From contig NZ_WLCM01000001.1 of assembly GCF_013317235.1 (NCBI RefSeq), positions 53,786 through 117,785 on the forward strand: a DNA stretch of 64,000 nucleotides, given 5' to 3'. Positions 35,162 to 44,088 of this stretch are shown in pieces. Position 1 is the stretch's first letter. Each line of letters starts with the position of its first letter. Under the pieces are notes generated by a model that worked only from the letters and a program-made list of their open reading frames with translations, ran no database searches and had not been told where the DNA came from. This DNA comes from Leisingera sp. ANG59 (lineage in GTDB: Bacteria; Pseudomonadota; Alphaproteobacteria; Rhodobacterales; Rhodobacteraceae). The position numbers were made by a program, and so were the translations under genes.

Positions 35162-35412
35162 GGCGGGACCCCAGCGCAGCACCCGGTGAAAACACCAGGC
35201 AGAATTCGGACTTGATTTTGCTTCCTAAGGTGCTGGTGCCGCCGGCAGCCGGAGAATAGCGACAGCGCTCCGGCGGATTGCGACACCACATGCAGGTTTG
35301 CGTCACCGGGAAAATGACCGCCGCCCCTTGCAGGTCAAAAGGGGCGATACTAAGACTCGGGTAACACACTGTCGGGTATGGTGCCGGACATAAACAACGC
35401 AGGCAGGTCGCA

Positions 35413-36045
35413 ATGATTGATCCCAGAGAAACATACATGAACACCCTGGTCCCGATGGTGGTTGAGCAGACCAGCCGGGGCGAGCGGGCCTATGACATCT
35501 TTTCCCGCCTTCTGAAGGAGCGGATCATCTTCCTGAACGGCCCGGTGCACGACGGGATGAGCTCTTTGATCGTGGCGCAGCTGCTGCACCTTGAGGCGGA
35601 AAACCCGTCCAAAGAAATCTCTATGTACATCAACAGCCCCGGCGGCGTGGTGACCTCCGGCCTGTCGATCTATGACACCATGCAGTATATCAAGCCCAAG
35701 GTGTCGACCCTGGTGATCGGCCAGGCGGCCTCGATGGGCTCGCTGCTGCTGACTGCCGGTGAGCCGGGCATGCGTTTCTCGCTGCCGAACTCCCGCGTGA
35801 TGGTGCACCAGCCCTCCGGCGGCTTCCAGGGCCAGGCGACCGACATCATGATCCATGCCGAGGAAACCCTGAAGCTGAAGAAGCGCCTGAACGAGATCTA
35901 CGTGAAGCACACCGGCCAGGACTACGACACCATCGTCGGCGCGTTGGAGCGCGACAACTTCATGTCGCCGGAAGAGGCCAAGGAGTTCGGCCTTATCGAC
36001 GAGATCGTCGAGAACCGTGCCAAGGGCGATGACGAGCAGGCCTGA
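35413..36045 (+). CDS. clpP: ATP-dependent Clp protease proteolytic subunit
   Basis: A 210-residue serine peptidase. The catalytic Ser lies in [11 protein letters not shown], the His in [11 protein letters not shown] and the Asp near the C-terminal TGQDYDTI region. It forms the double-heptamer chamber that degrades substrates fed by ClpX or ClpA. The first ~18 residues are a short propeptide. It is followed 150 bases downstream by clpX, the common bacterial arrangement. Confidence 0.98.
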   Translation: MIDPRETYMNTLVPMVVEQTSRGERAYDIFSRLLKERIIFLNGPVHDGMSSLIVAQLLHLEAENPSKEISMYINSPGGVVTSGLSIYDTMQYIKPKVSTLVIGQAASMGSLLLTAGEPGMRFSLPNSRVMVHQPSGGFQGQATDIMIHAEETLKLKKRLNEIYVKHTGQDYDTIVGALERDNFMSPEEAKEFGLIDEIVENRAKGDDEQA

Positions 36046-36068
36046 CGCCTGAGCTTGTGAACAGCCGT

Positions 36069-36099
36069 GTGCCCCGGCGATTCAGACGGGGCGCACTTT
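36069..36099 (+). terminator. possible terminator/attenuator between clpP and clpX
   Basis: GTGCCCCG (36069-36076) pairs with the segment ending at 36096 except for a two-base bulge, around a 10-base loop, followed by TTTC. The short T-run suggests partial termination, letting some clpP transcripts read into clpX. Confidence 0.4.
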
Positions 36100-36195
36100 C
36101 ACATTGTGGCGGCCTAAGCACTGTCTTAAGCTGGCCAAAAGATGAATTGCCCCGCAGCGCGGGCGCAGCGGACCGGGCGGACTGAAAGGTAGACC

Positions 36196-37464
36196 ATGGC
36201 GACGAATTCAGGCGGCGACAGCAAGAACACCCTCTATTGCAGCTTCTGCGGCAAGAGCCAGCATGAAGTGCGCAAGCTGATCGCAGGCCCCACCGTGTTC
36301 ATTTGCGATGAATGCGTTGAACTGTGCATGGATATCATCCGTGAAGAGACCAAGGCCTCGGGCCTCAAGGCCACCGACGGCGTGCCGACGCCCAAGGATA
36401 TCTGCCAGGTTCTGGATGATTACGTGATCGGCCAAGCCACCGCCAAGCGGGTGCTGTCGGTTGCTGTGCACAATCACTACAAACGTCTGAACCACGCCCA
36501 GAAGGCAGGATCAGATATCGAACTGGCGAAGTCGAACATCCTGCTGATTGGCCCCACCGGCTGCGGCAAGACGCTGCTGGCGCAGACGCTGGCGCGGATT
36601 CTGGACGTGCCCTTCACCATGGCCGATGCGACCACGCTGACCGAAGCGGGCTACGTGGGTGAGGATGTCGAGAACATCATTCTGAAGCTCTTGCAGGCGT
36701 CCGAGTACAACGTCGAGCGGGCGCAGCGCGGCATCGTCTACATCGACGAGGTCGACAAGATCACCCGCAAGTCGGAAAACCCCTCGATCACCCGCGACGT
36801 GTCGGGCGAGGGCGTTCAGCAGGCGCTTCTGAAATTGATGGAAGGCACCGTGGCCTCGGTGCCGCCGCAGGGCGGGCGCAAGCATCCGCAGCAGGAATTC
36901 CTGCAAGTGGATACTACCAACATCCTGTTCATCTGTGGCGGTGCGTTCGCGGGCCTCGACAAGATCATCGCGCAGCGCGGCAAGGGCTCCGCAATGGGCT
37001 TTGGCGCCGATGTGCGTGACAATGACGAACGCGGCGTGGGCGAGATCTTCAAGGATCTGGAGCCGGAAGACCTGCTGAAATTCGGCCTGATCCCGGAATT
37101 CGTCGGCCGCCTGCCGGTTCTGGCGACGCTGGAGGATCTGGATGAGGACGCGCTGGTCACCATCCTGACCAAGCCGAAGAACGCGCTTGTGAAACAATAC
37201 CAGCGCCTGTTCGAGCTGGAAGACACCGAACTGGACTTCACCGAGGAAGCGCTGAGCGCGATTGCAAAGAAAGCAATCGAACGCAAGACCGGTGCCCGTG
37301 GCCTGCGCTCGATCATGGAGGATATCCTGCTGGATACCATGTTCGATCTGCCGGGCATGGAGAGCGTCACCAAGGTGGTTGTGAATGAGGAGGCGGTGAC
37401 CTCTGACGCGCAGCCGCTGATGATCCATGCGGATGCCGAGAAAGAGCCGGCCTCAGCGGGCTGA
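36196..37464 (+). CDS. clpX: ATP-dependent Clp protease ATP-binding subunit
   Basis: A 422-residue AAA+ unfoldase. The N-terminal zinc-binding domain has [12 protein letters not shown] and CDECVELC (four Cys). Walker A is [12 protein letters not shown], Walker [11 protein letters not shown], pore loop [10 protein letters not shown], and an IGF-type loop is present for ClpP docking. It feeds tagged proteins to ClpP. A strong terminator follows at 37486-37516. Confidence 0.98.
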   Translation: MATNSGGDSKNTLYCSFCGKSQHEVRKLIAGPTVFICDECVELCMDIIREETKASGLKATDGVPTPKDICQVLDDYVIGQATAKRVLSVAVHNHYKRLNHAQKAGSDIELAKSNILLIGPTGCGKTLLAQTLARILDVPFTMADATTLTEAGYVGEDVENIILKLLQASEYNVERAQRGIVYIDEVDKITRKSENPSITRDVSGEGVQQALLKLMEGTVASVPPQGGRKHPQQEFLQVDTTNILFICGGAFAGLDKIIAQRGKGSAMGFGADVRDNDERGVGEIFKDLEPEDLLKFGLIPEFVGRLPVLATLEDLDEDALVTILTKPKNALVKQYQRLFELEDTELDFTEEALSAIAKKAIERKTGARGLRSIMEDILLDTMFDLPGMESVTKVVVNEEAVTSDAQPLMIHADAEKEPASAG

Positions 37465-37485
37465 GCGGCAATAAGTCACTATCAT

Positions 37486-37516
37486 GCGGCGCGGAATTTT
37501 CCGCGCCGCTTTCTTG
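37486..37516 (+). terminator. rho-independent terminator after clpX
   Basis: GCGGCGCGG (37486-37494) pairs perfectly with CCGCGCCGC (37501-37509) around AATTTT, followed by TTTCTTG. Position 21 bases after the clpX stop fits well. Confidence 0.85.
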
Positions 37517-37530
37517 TTGAGGAGAGCAAC

Positions 37531-37896
37531 ATGATCAAGCGGATTTCTTCGGGCGGTGAGTTCGAGGCCAAGATCGGCTATTGCCGCTCCGTGGTGGCCG
37601 GCGGTTTCGTGCATGTGGCAGGCACTGTCGGGCAGGGCGACGATGTCGTTGCCCAGTGCCGGTCGGCGCTGGACACTATTGCGGCCGCTCTGGAGAAGGC
37701 GGGCGCCAGCTTTGCCGATGCGGTGCGGGTTAACTACTATCTGCCGGACGCGGTGGAGTTTGAACCTTGCTGGCCCATTTTGGCCGAGACCTTTGGCGAC
37801 AACCCTCCAGCGGCCACCATGGTGGAGTGCAATCTGATTGATCCCAAGTTCCGGATCGAGATCGAATTGACTGCGCTGGCGCCTGCTGAGGGGTGA
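37531..37896 (+). CDS. RidA family protein
   Basis: A 121-residue Rid-family protein (YjgF/YER057c/UK114). Canonical RidA hydrolyses reactive enamine/imine intermediates released by PLP enzymes. The final segment, MVECNLIDPKFRIEIELTALAP, aligns with the family, but the usual catalytic Arg (RidA Arg105) falls in the FRIEIE stretch, so activity is plausible. The opening GGEFEAKIGYCRSVVAGGFVHVAG is also typical. It follows the clpX terminator and a GGAGAG site. A second, distinct Rid protein lies at 61209. Confidence 0.87.
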   Translation: MIKRISSGGEFEAKIGYCRSVVAGGFVHVAGTVGQGDDVVAQCRSALDTIAAALEKAGASFADAVRVNYYLPDAVEFEPCWPILAETFGDNPPAATMVECNLIDPKFRIEIELTALAPAEG

Positions 37897-38030
37897 CTTG
37901 GCCGGCAGCGCAGCCGCGGCTGAGGTGAATCTGCCAAATCCCGCCAAGTCACAGGCTGTCCAGGGTGCAAGCCACTGGACCTTGGCGGGAATTTGGGCCA
38001 TATCGAAGTCGGAAAAATCCGGAGGCACCC

Positions 38031-38417
38031 ATGGGAATCCTGAACACTCTTCTGCGCGCTGTGACATGGTGGAACGGCTCCACCCTGAACACCCGGATCT
38101 TCACCGCCCGTAAGGGCATTAAGGTGGGTGAGGATGATCAGGGCAACGTGTTCTACCGCAATGCGGACGACAGCAAGCGCTGGGTGATGTTCAACGGCGA
38201 AGTGGAAGCGTCCCGCATCAACCCTGACTGGCACGGCTGGCTGCACCGCACCTTTGACGAGGTGCCGAGCGAGAAGCCGCTGATGCATAAGGCCTGGGAA
38301 AAGCCGCATCAGGAAAACCTGACCGGCACCATGTTGGCCTATGCGCCGGCCGGTTCCATCCGCGCTGGCGGCGAGCCGAAAGAGCGCCGCGATTACGAGG
38401 CCTGGGTGCCAGAGTAA
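38031..38417 (+). CDS. complex I accessory subunit NDUFA12
   Basis: A 128-residue homologue of the NDUFA12 (B17.2) supernumerary subunit of respiratory NADH:ubiquinone oxidoreductase, found in alphaproteobacteria and mitochondria. [40 protein letters not shown] and [11 protein letters not shown] are the conserved blocks. ATG 38031 follows GGAGG; the longer frame from 37965 reads into the untranslated leader. It leads the block NDUFA12-mlaD-DUF2155-aat, a common alphaproteobacterial order. Confidence 0.95.
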   Translation: MGILNTLLRAVTWWNGSTLNTRIFTARKGIKVGEDDQGNVFYRNADDSKRWVMFNGEVEASRINPDWHGWLHRTFDEVPSEKPLMHKAWEKPHQENLTGTMLAYAPAGSIRAGGEPKERRDYEAWVPE

Positions 38418-38443
38418 ACACATCTGCCAAAAAGGCTGATTTC

Positions 38444-38896
38444 ATGTCCCATAATCCCACTGAAGTATTTGCCGGCGGCATCGTGCTGGCGGCGGCAGTC
38501 GGCTTTGCCGTTTATGCCGGACAGGCCGCTGGCCTCTCCCGCGGCGGTTCCACCTATGATCTGACAGCGTCGTTCCGTTCGCTGGAAGGCGTCAGCGTTG
38601 GAACCGACGTGCGGCTGGCCGGGGTCAAGATCGGCACCGTGACCGGTGTCGAGCTGAACCCGGAGACCTTCCGGGCCGACACCGTATTTTCGGTCAAGGA
38701 AGGGATTGAGGTCCCTGACGACAGCGCAGTGGTGATTTCCTCCGAAGGCCTGTTGGGCGGCAATTTCGTCGAGATCATGCCGGGCGGCTCACCCTTTGCC
38801 TTCGAACCTGGCGATGAGATCGAGGATACCCAGGGCGCGGTCAGCCTGATTTCGCTCCTGGTGAAATTCGTGGCAGGCGGCGGAGAAGAGTCTTGA
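38444..38896 (+). CDS. mlaD: MlaD-family lipid-binding periplasmic protein
   Basis: A 150-residue protein with one N-terminal membrane anchor (GGIVLAAAVGFAVYAG) and one MCE domain: GVSVGTDVRLAGVKIGTVTGVEL and DDSAVVISSEGLLGGNFVEI are hallmarks. MlaD hexamers bind phospholipid in the MlaFEDB transporter that keeps outer-membrane lipid asymmetry. The mlaE and mlaF genes are not next to it here, as usual in this group. The TGA overlaps the TTG of the next gene. Confidence 0.93.
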   Translation: MSHNPTEVFAGGIVLAAAVGFAVYAGQAAGLSRGGSTYDLTASFRSLEGVSVGTDVRLAGVKIGTVTGVELNPETFRADTVFSVKEGIEVPDDSAVVISSEGLLGGNFVEIMPGGSPFAFEPGDEIEDTQGAVSLISLLVKFVAGGGEES

Positions 38897-39255
38897 GACA
38901 CCTGGCTGCAGCACTGACGGCTGCCCTGCTGGCGCTGCCCGCCTTGGCGCAGGAGCAGGCCACCCAAGGGACGGCGGCGGTGCTGCGGGCACTGGATAAA
39001 GTTAACGGCCATTCCCTGGATGCCGAGGTGGCCATTGGTGCCAGCGCCGAGATGTTCGGCCTGCTGGTGACCGTCCGGGACTGCCGCTATCCGGCGGAGA
39101 ACCCGACCGGGGACGCCTATGCCTTCTTGTCGGTGCAGGACCCCAAGAACGGTGCAGAGCATTTCCAGGGATGGATGATTGCCTCCAGCCCGGCGCTGAA
39201 TGCGCTGGACCACAACCGCTACGATGTCTGGGTTATCCGCTGCAAAAGCAGCTGA
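38893..39255 (+). CDS. DUF2155 domain-containing periplasmic protein
   Basis: A 120-residue exported protein: a signal peptide (LAAALTAALLALPALA) and a DUF2155 domain with VLRALDKVNGHSLDAEV, TVRDCRYPAENPTGDAYAFL and the C-terminal YDVWVIRC, with two cysteines that may form a disulfide. It begins with TTG at 38893, fused to the mlaD stop as TTGA, preceded by GGAGAAGAG. The last 37 bases overlap, on the opposite strand, the end of aat. Function unknown; its constant place beside mlaD suggests an envelope role. Confidence 0.88.
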   Translation: MRHLAAALTAALLALPALAQEQATQGTAAVLRALDKVNGHSLDAEVAIGASAEMFGLLVTVRDCRYPAENPTGDAYAFLSVQDPKNGAEHFQGWMIASSPALNALDHNRYDVWVIRCKSS

Positions 39256-39851
39256 GGGTCCGGTACCGGCGGCCGCATAAAATCCGCCTCCTTTTCCAAA
39301 GCCTCGCGCAGCAGCGCGCGGTAGCGCGCGCGGGTGACCTCGACCCCGCCGAGGGACGCCAGGTGCGGGGTCAGAAACTGCGTGTCGCACAGGGTGAAGC
39401 CCGCCTGCACCAGCCGGTCGGTCAGGTAGGCCAGCGCCACCTTGGAGGCGTCGCGGCGGCGGGAGAACATGCTTTCGCCAAAGAACGCGCCGCCCAGTGT
39501 AACGCCATAGGTGCCGCCTGCCAGCTCGCCCTTGTGCCAGACCTCCAGCGAGTGGGCGTTGCCCATCATATGCAAATCCATATAGCGGTCGCGGATTTCG
39601 CTGTTGATCCAGGTTTCGGCCCGGTCCGCACAGCCATCCACCACGCCCGCGAAATCCCGGTCCACGGTGATCAGGAAGCCGCCGTTTCGGATGCGCTTGG
39701 CGAGCGAGCGGGAGATGCGGAAGCCGTCCAGCGGCAGGATTCCGCGCCGCTTGGGATCGACCCAGAACACTTCGGGGTCGTCGCGGTGTTCGGCCATCGG
39801 GAAAACACCGGCGGAATAGGCGTGCAGCAAAAGATCGGCAGTCAGGCTCAT
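39219..39851 (-). CDS. aat: leucyl/phenylalanyl-tRNA-protein transferase
   Basis: A 210-residue L/F-transferase that adds Leu or Phe from aminoacyl-tRNA to proteins with N-terminal Arg or Lys, marking them for ClpS/ClpAP degradation. LLLHAYSAGVFPMAE, FWVDPKRRGILPLD, TWINSEIRDRYMDLH and AFFGESMFSRRRDASKVAL are classic blocks. ATG 39851 begins MSLTADLLL; the frame to 39902 adds 17 residues through the accC terminator. Its 3' end overlaps the DUF2155 coding end by 37 bases in the opposite direction. Confidence 0.96.
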   Translation of the reverse strand: MSLTADLLLHAYSAGVFPMAEHRDDPEVFWVDPKRRGILPLDGFRISRSLAKRIRNGGFLITVDRDFAGVVDGCADRAETWINSEIRDRYMDLHMMGNAHSLEVWHKGELAGGTYGVTLGGAFFGESMFSRRRDASKVALAYLTDRLVQAGFTLCDTQFLTPHLASLGGVEVTRARYRALLREALEKEADFMRPPVPDPQLLLQRITQTS

Positions 39852-39883
39852 GATGCCGCCAGTATAAAGGGGAAAGGCAGGGA

Positions 39884-39919
39884 AAAGTAAAACGGGGCGC
39901 AACCGGATGGTGCGCCCCG
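39884..39919 (-). terminator. rho-independent terminator of accB-accC
   Basis: GGGGCGCA (39894-39901) and TGCGCCCC (39911-39918) form a perfect stem with a 9-base loop. On the minus strand the stem is followed by TTTTACTTTTCC, ending the accC transcript just before aat. Confidence 0.88.
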
Positions 39920-39926
39920 CGGTGTT

Positions 39927-41276
39927 TCAGCCCGGCGTGTTTTCTTCCAGCCAGCGTTCCAGCCAGTGGATGCCGTAGTTGCCGGTGTGGATGTCTTCTT
40001 CCTGCAGCAGCGCATGGAACAGCGGCACGGTGGTGTCGATGCCGTCGATGATCAGCTCGCCAAGTGCGCGGTTCAGGCGCGCCAGCGCCTCGGTCCGGTC
40101 GCGTCCGTGCACGATCAGCTTGCCGATCAGCGAGTCGTAGTAGGGCGGGATTGAGTAGCCATCATAAAGCGCCGAATCCATCCGGACACCCAGGCCGCCG
40201 GGCGCGTGGTACTGGGTAATCTTGCCCGGGCAGGGCGAGAAGTTCGGCAGTTTCTCGGCGTTGATCCGCACCTCGATGGCGTGGCCGTTGATCTCCAGGT
40301 CATCCTGGGTGAACGACATCGGCAGGCCTTCGGCGACCCTGATCTGCTCGCGCACCAGGTCGACGCCGAAGATGGCCTCGGTCACCGGGTGCTCCACCTG
40401 CAGGCGGGTGTTCATCTCGATGAAGTAGAACTCGCCGTCCTCGTAGAGGAACTCGACGGTGCCGGCGCCGGAATAGCCCATCTTGCCCACGGCGTCGGCG
40501 CAGATCTTGCCTATCTTGGCGCGTTCTTCCGGGGTGATGCAGGGGCCGGGGGCTTCCTCGAAGACCTTCTGGTGGCGGCGCTGCAGGGAGCAGTCGCGCT
40601 CGGCCAGGTGGATGCCGGTGCCCTTGCCGTCGCCAAAGACCTGAACCTCGATGTGACGCGGCTTCTGGAGGTATTTCTCCATATAGACTTCGTCATTGCC
40701 GAAGGCGGCCTTGGCCTCGGAACGGGCGGTGGAGAAGGCCGAGACCAGCTCTTTCTCGTTCTTGGCCACCTTCATGCCGCGGCCGCCGCCGCCGGCGGTG
40801 GCCTTGATGATCACCGGGTAGCCCATGTCAGCTGCAGCCTTCTTGGCTGCCGTGATGTCGGGCACGCCGCCTTCGGAGCCGGGCACCACCGGGATGCCGA
40901 GGTTCTTGGCGGTTTCCTTGGCGGTGATCTTGTCGCCCATGATGCGGATATGCGCCGCGGAAGGACCGATGAAGGTCAGGCCGTGGTCTTCGATGATCTG
41001 CACGAAGTTGGCGTTTTCCGACAGGAAGCCGTAGCCCGGGTGGATCGCCTGGGCACCGGTGATCTCGCAGGCGGAGATGATGGCCGGGATCGACAGGTAG
41101 CTTTGGGCGCCTGACGGCGGGCCGATGCAGACCGATTCATCGGCCATGCGGACGTGCATCGCGTCGGCATCAGCGGTGGAATGCACCGCGACGGACTTGA
41201 TGCCCATCTCGCGGCAGGCGCGGATCACGCGCAGGGCGATCTCGCCGCGGTTGGCAATAAGGATCTTGTCAAACAT
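39927..41276 (-). CDS. accC: acetyl-CoA carboxylase, biotin carboxylase subunit
   Basis: A 449-residue ATP-grasp enzyme that carboxylates biotin on AccB with bicarbonate and ATP, the first step of fatty acid synthesis. The N-terminus [20 protein letters not shown], the glycine-rich ATP lid [13 protein letters not shown], the [12 protein letters not shown] loop and [14 protein letters not shown] carry the substrate and metal residues. It lies nine bases after accB with a terminator downstream. Confidence 0.98.
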   Translation of the reverse strand: MFDKILIANRGEIALRVIRACREMGIKSVAVHSTADADAMHVRMADESVCIGPPSGAQSYLSIPAIISACEITGAQAIHPGYGFLSENANFVQIIEDHGLTFIGPSAAHIRIMGDKITAKETAKNLGIPVVPGSEGGVPDITAAKKAAADMGYPVIIKATAGGGGRGMKVAKNEKELVSAFSTARSEAKAAFGNDEVYMEKYLQKPRHIEVQVFGDGKGTGIHLAERDCSLQRRHQKVFEEAPGPCITPEERAKIGKICADAVGKMGYSGAGTVEFLYEDGEFYFIEMNTRLQVEHPVTEAIFGVDLVREQIRVAEGLPMSFTQDDLEINGHAIEVRINAEKLPNFSPCPGKITQYHAPGGLGVRMDSALYDGYSIPPYYDSLIGKLIVHGRDRTEALARLNRALGELIIDGIDTTVPLFHALLQEEDIHTGNYGIHWLERWLEENTPG

Positions 41277-41285
41277 GGCAGACCC

Positions 41286-41777
41286 TTATTCGATGATGAC
41301 CAGAGGGGACCCGAATTCAACGGCGGCGCCGTCTTCGACCAGGATGCGCTTCACGGTGCCTGCCTTGGGCGCAGGAATGTGGTTCATGGTCTTCATGGCT
41401 TCGACGATCAGCAGGGTATCGCCTTCGCTGACCTGTGCGCCGACGGAGATGAAGGAGGGCGCGCCGGGTTCCGGCTGGAGGTAGACGGTGCCGACCATCG
41501 GCGAGGTCACGGCGCCGGGGTGGCTGGCCGGATCGTCGTTTGCGGCTGCCGGGGCGGCAGCGGCAGGCGCGGCTGCGGCGGCAGTCGGTGCGGAGGCAGG
41601 CACCTGTACCTGCACCGGCGCGGCGGCCATTGCGGTCTGGCGCGATACGCGCACGTTCAGGCTGTCATCATCGCCATAGTCGCGTTTGACCTGCAGTTCT
41701 GTCAGGTCGTTTTCGCGCAGCAGTTCCGCCAGCGCCTTGATGAATGCCACGTCAGCTTCGTGAGATTTGTTTGTCAT
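41286..41777 (-). CDS. accB: acetyl-CoA carboxylase biotin carboxyl carrier protein
   Basis: A 163-residue biotin carrier. The N-terminal helix pair ([19 protein letters not shown]), an Ala/Pro-rich flexible linker (about residues 53-85) and the biotinyl domain ending [10 protein letters not shown], with the biotinylated Lys in EAMKT, are all present. ATG 41777 was chosen for GAGGACA upstream; the codon at 41792 adds five residues. First gene of accB-accC. The usual aroQ neighbour of many bacteria is missing. Confidence 0.96.
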   Translation of the reverse strand: MTNKSHEADVAFIKALAELLRENDLTELQVKRDYGDDDSLNVRVSRQTAMAAAPVQVQVPASAPTAAAAAPAAAAPAAANDDPASHPGAVTSPMVGTVYLQPEPGAPSFISVGAQVSEGDTLLIVEAMKTMNHIPAPKAGTVKRILVEDGAAVEFGSPLVIIE

Positions 41778-41934
41778 ATTGTCCTCAGCCAATTCCGACA
41801 GGCCCGCCGATTAGGGCGGGCAGGAAATTAGGGCGCTTATAGGGCAAGGATTACCGCAAGGAAAGCACTCCTGAACTGCGCTGTAACATGAGGTCTATGG
41901 CGCGGATTCGCAATTGCCGGCGGGAAATTCCTGC

Positions 41935-42471
41935 CTAAAGCGGCATTCCGGTCAGTTTTGCCACCAGTTCCGGCAGCTTGCGGGCGCCGAATTTCTGCAG
42001 CAGATGCGCGCGGTGGCTTTCCACAGTGCGGTAGGACAGGTCCAGCTGCTTGCCGATTTCCTTGGCCGACAGGCCCTTGCAGGTGAGGATCGCCACCTCG
42101 CGCTCGCGCGGGGTGAGGGAGACGACGGGACGGTCGTCGGAAATGTCGGCAAAGGACCAGATGCCGGTCTGAAACGGCGCCTGCGGCGTGACCGACCGCC
42201 CGCGCACCCGGCACCAGAACAAGGCGCCGGAGCGGCGGCGCATGATGCGCTCGTCGCTGTAGCTGCCGCTTTGCGCCTCAGGCTGCTGCAGCAGGGCGCC
42301 GATGCGGTTGAAGTCCTCCTGGCTGGGATAGAGCTCAGCAATCAGCATGCCGGTATAGTCGCCGGGTGCGCCGCCAAAGGTCGCGGCGAATTGCAGGTTG
42401 CACCGGGTGATGACGCGGCGTTCCAGAACCGCGAGGCCCACGGGGGCATGGTCAAAGGCAAGATCGCTCAT
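41935..42471 (-). CDS. PAS-LuxR transcriptional regulator
   Basis: A 178-residue regulator: an N-terminal PAS domain (residues ~5-115; APVGLAVLERRVITRCNLQFAA and SGALFWCRVRGRS) and a C-terminal LuxR-type helix-turn-helix (LTPREREVAILTCKGLSAKEI and LDLSYRTVESHRAHLLQKFGA). No receiver or acyl-homoserine lactone domain is present. PAS may bind a small molecule or cofactor. It is divergent from an acyl-CoA synthetase gene across 95 bases, which it may control. Confidence 0.9.
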   Translation of the reverse strand: MSDLAFDHAPVGLAVLERRVITRCNLQFAATFGGAPGDYTGMLIAELYPSQEDFNRIGALLQQPEAQSGSYSDERIMRRRSGALFWCRVRGRSVTPQAPFQTGIWSFADISDDRPVVSLTPREREVAILTCKGLSAKEIGKQLDLSYRTVESHRAHLLQKFGARKLPELVAKLTGMPL

Positions 42472-42566
42472 ATGGTATTCTTACGCAGGTATTTTTGCGG
42501 AATTGAAGGGCTTTGCCTGTGCGTGCCAGTTTCCGGCCGCAACAGCAAGCCGGGGAGGGGAAGAGG

Positions 42567-44075
42567 ATGAATATCGCAGTATGGCTGGCACGGATGGCGG
42601 CGGCAGAGGGTGCGCGCCCGGCGCTGTACTTGGGGCAGGCGCTTATGGCGGATTACGCCGGGTTCCATGCGCGCGCGGCCTCTGTTGCGGGCTGGCTGCA
42701 GGGGCAGGGCATCGCGCCGGGAGACCGGGTCGGTATCTTCATGAAGAACTGCCCGGACTACCTGATCGCGCTTTACGGCACCTGGTATGCCGGTGCGGTT
42801 GCTGTTCCGATCAATGCCAAGCTGCACGGCAAGGAGGCGGAGTTCATCCTGCAGAACTCCGGTGCCTCTCTGGTATTCACCGCGCCGGGGCTGACGGAGG
42901 CGGTTCAGGAGGCTGAGGCCGCAGTGCGCTGCGTGGATATCACCGGCACGGAGTATGCCGTTGCGCTGCAGGCGGATTCTGTGGCGGAACCTGCCTCGCG
43001 CCTGCCGGGGGATCTGGCCTGGCTGTTTTACACCTCCGGCACCACCGGGCGTCCCAAGGGGGTGATGATCACCCACCGGATGCTGATGAACATGGCCATC
43101 GCCTATTTCGCTGACGTGGATCAGGTGAGCGCAGAGGACCACGCGCTGTATGCGGCACCGATGAGCCACGGTGCGGGGATCTATGCCATCCAGCACGTGC
43201 TGGCGGGTGCGCGCCATGTCTGCCCGGAGTCGGGCGGCTTTGACGAGGCGGAGATTTTCGATCTTGCCGCGCATTTCGGGCGGGTTCACATGTTTGCCGC
43301 ACCAACGATGGTCACGCGCATGACCTCAGAGGCCAAGCGGCTGGGCCGCGAGGGCGAGGGGCTGCGCACCGTCGTTTATGCCGGCGGGCCGATGTATGTC
43401 GCCGACATCATTGAAGCGGTGGCGCATTTCGGCCCGGTCTTCGTGCAGGTCTACGGTCAGGGCGAATGCCCGATGGCGATCACCGCGCTGCCGCGCGAGG
43501 ACGTTCAGGACCGCGTGCATCCCCGCTGGAAGGAGCGGCTGGCCAGCGTCGGCAAGGCGCAGAGTGTGGTGGAAGTGCGGATTGGCACGCCGGAGGGTGA
43601 ATTCCTTCCCGCAGGGAGCCATGGCGAGATCATGGTGCGGGGCGACGCGGTGATGCCCGGGTACTGGCAGAACCCCGAAGCCACGGCCAAAACGCTGGTC
43701 AACGGCTGGCTGATGACCGGCGACATGGGGGTGCTGGACGAGGATGGCTACCTGACCCTGCAGGACCGCTCCAAGGATCTGATCATCACCGGCGGCTCCA
43801 ACGTCTACCCCCGCGAGGTGGAGGAGGTGCTGCTGATGCATCCGCAGGTGCGCGAGGTTTTCGTGGTGGGCCGTCCCCATGCGGACTGGGGCGAGGAAGT
43901 GGTGGCCTTTGTCGTGGGTGATGCGCCGGACGCGGAGCTGGACGAGCTGTGCAACAGCCGGATCGCGCGGTTCAAGCGGCCCAAGGCGTACTTGCGCATC
44001 GAAGCCCTGCCCAAGAACAACTATGGCAAGGTGCTGAAAACCGAGCTCCGCAAGCGGCTGGCGGGGAGCCGGTAG
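42567..44075 (+). CDS. acyl-CoA synthetase, AMP-forming (class I adenylate-forming enzyme)
   Basis: A 502-residue ATP-dependent acid:CoA ligase. LAWLFYTSGTTGRPKGVMITH is the AMP-binding core (cited by YTSGTTGRPKGVM); VYGQGECP, MTGDMGVLDEDGYL, DRSKDLIITGGSNVYP and the late NYGKVLK, with the catalytic Lys, complete the set. The acid chain is not predictable, but the long-chain/aryl subgroup with a Ser/His-rich pocket fits. ATG 42567 begins MNIAVWL after GGGGAGGGG. It is divergent from the PAS-LuxR gene and convergent with the cyclase gene. Confidence 0.92.
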   Translation: MNIAVWLARMAAAEGARPALYLGQALMADYAGFHARAASVAGWLQGQGIAPGDRVGIFMKNCPDYLIALYGTWYAGAVAVPINAKLHGKEAEFILQNSGASLVFTAPGLTEAVQEAEAAVRCVDITGTEYAVALQADSVAEPASRLPGDLAWLFYTSGTTGRPKGVMITHRMLMNMAIAYFADVDQVSAEDHALYAAPMSHGAGIYAIQHVLAGARHVCPESGGFDEAEIFDLAAHFGRVHMFAAPTMVTRMTSEAKRLGREGEGLRTVVYAGGPMYVADIIEAVAHFGPVFVQVYGQGECPMAITALPREDVQDRVHPRWKERLASVGKAQSVVEVRIGTPEGEFLPAGSHGEIMVRGDAVMPGYWQNPEATAKTLVNGWLMTGDMGVLDEDGYLTLQDRSKDLIITGGSNVYPREVEEVLLMHPQVREVFVVGRPHADWGEEVVAFVVGDAPDAELDELCNSRIARFKRPKAYLRIEALPKNNYGKVLKTELRKRLAGSR

Positions 44076-44088
44076 CGGCAACAGGGGT

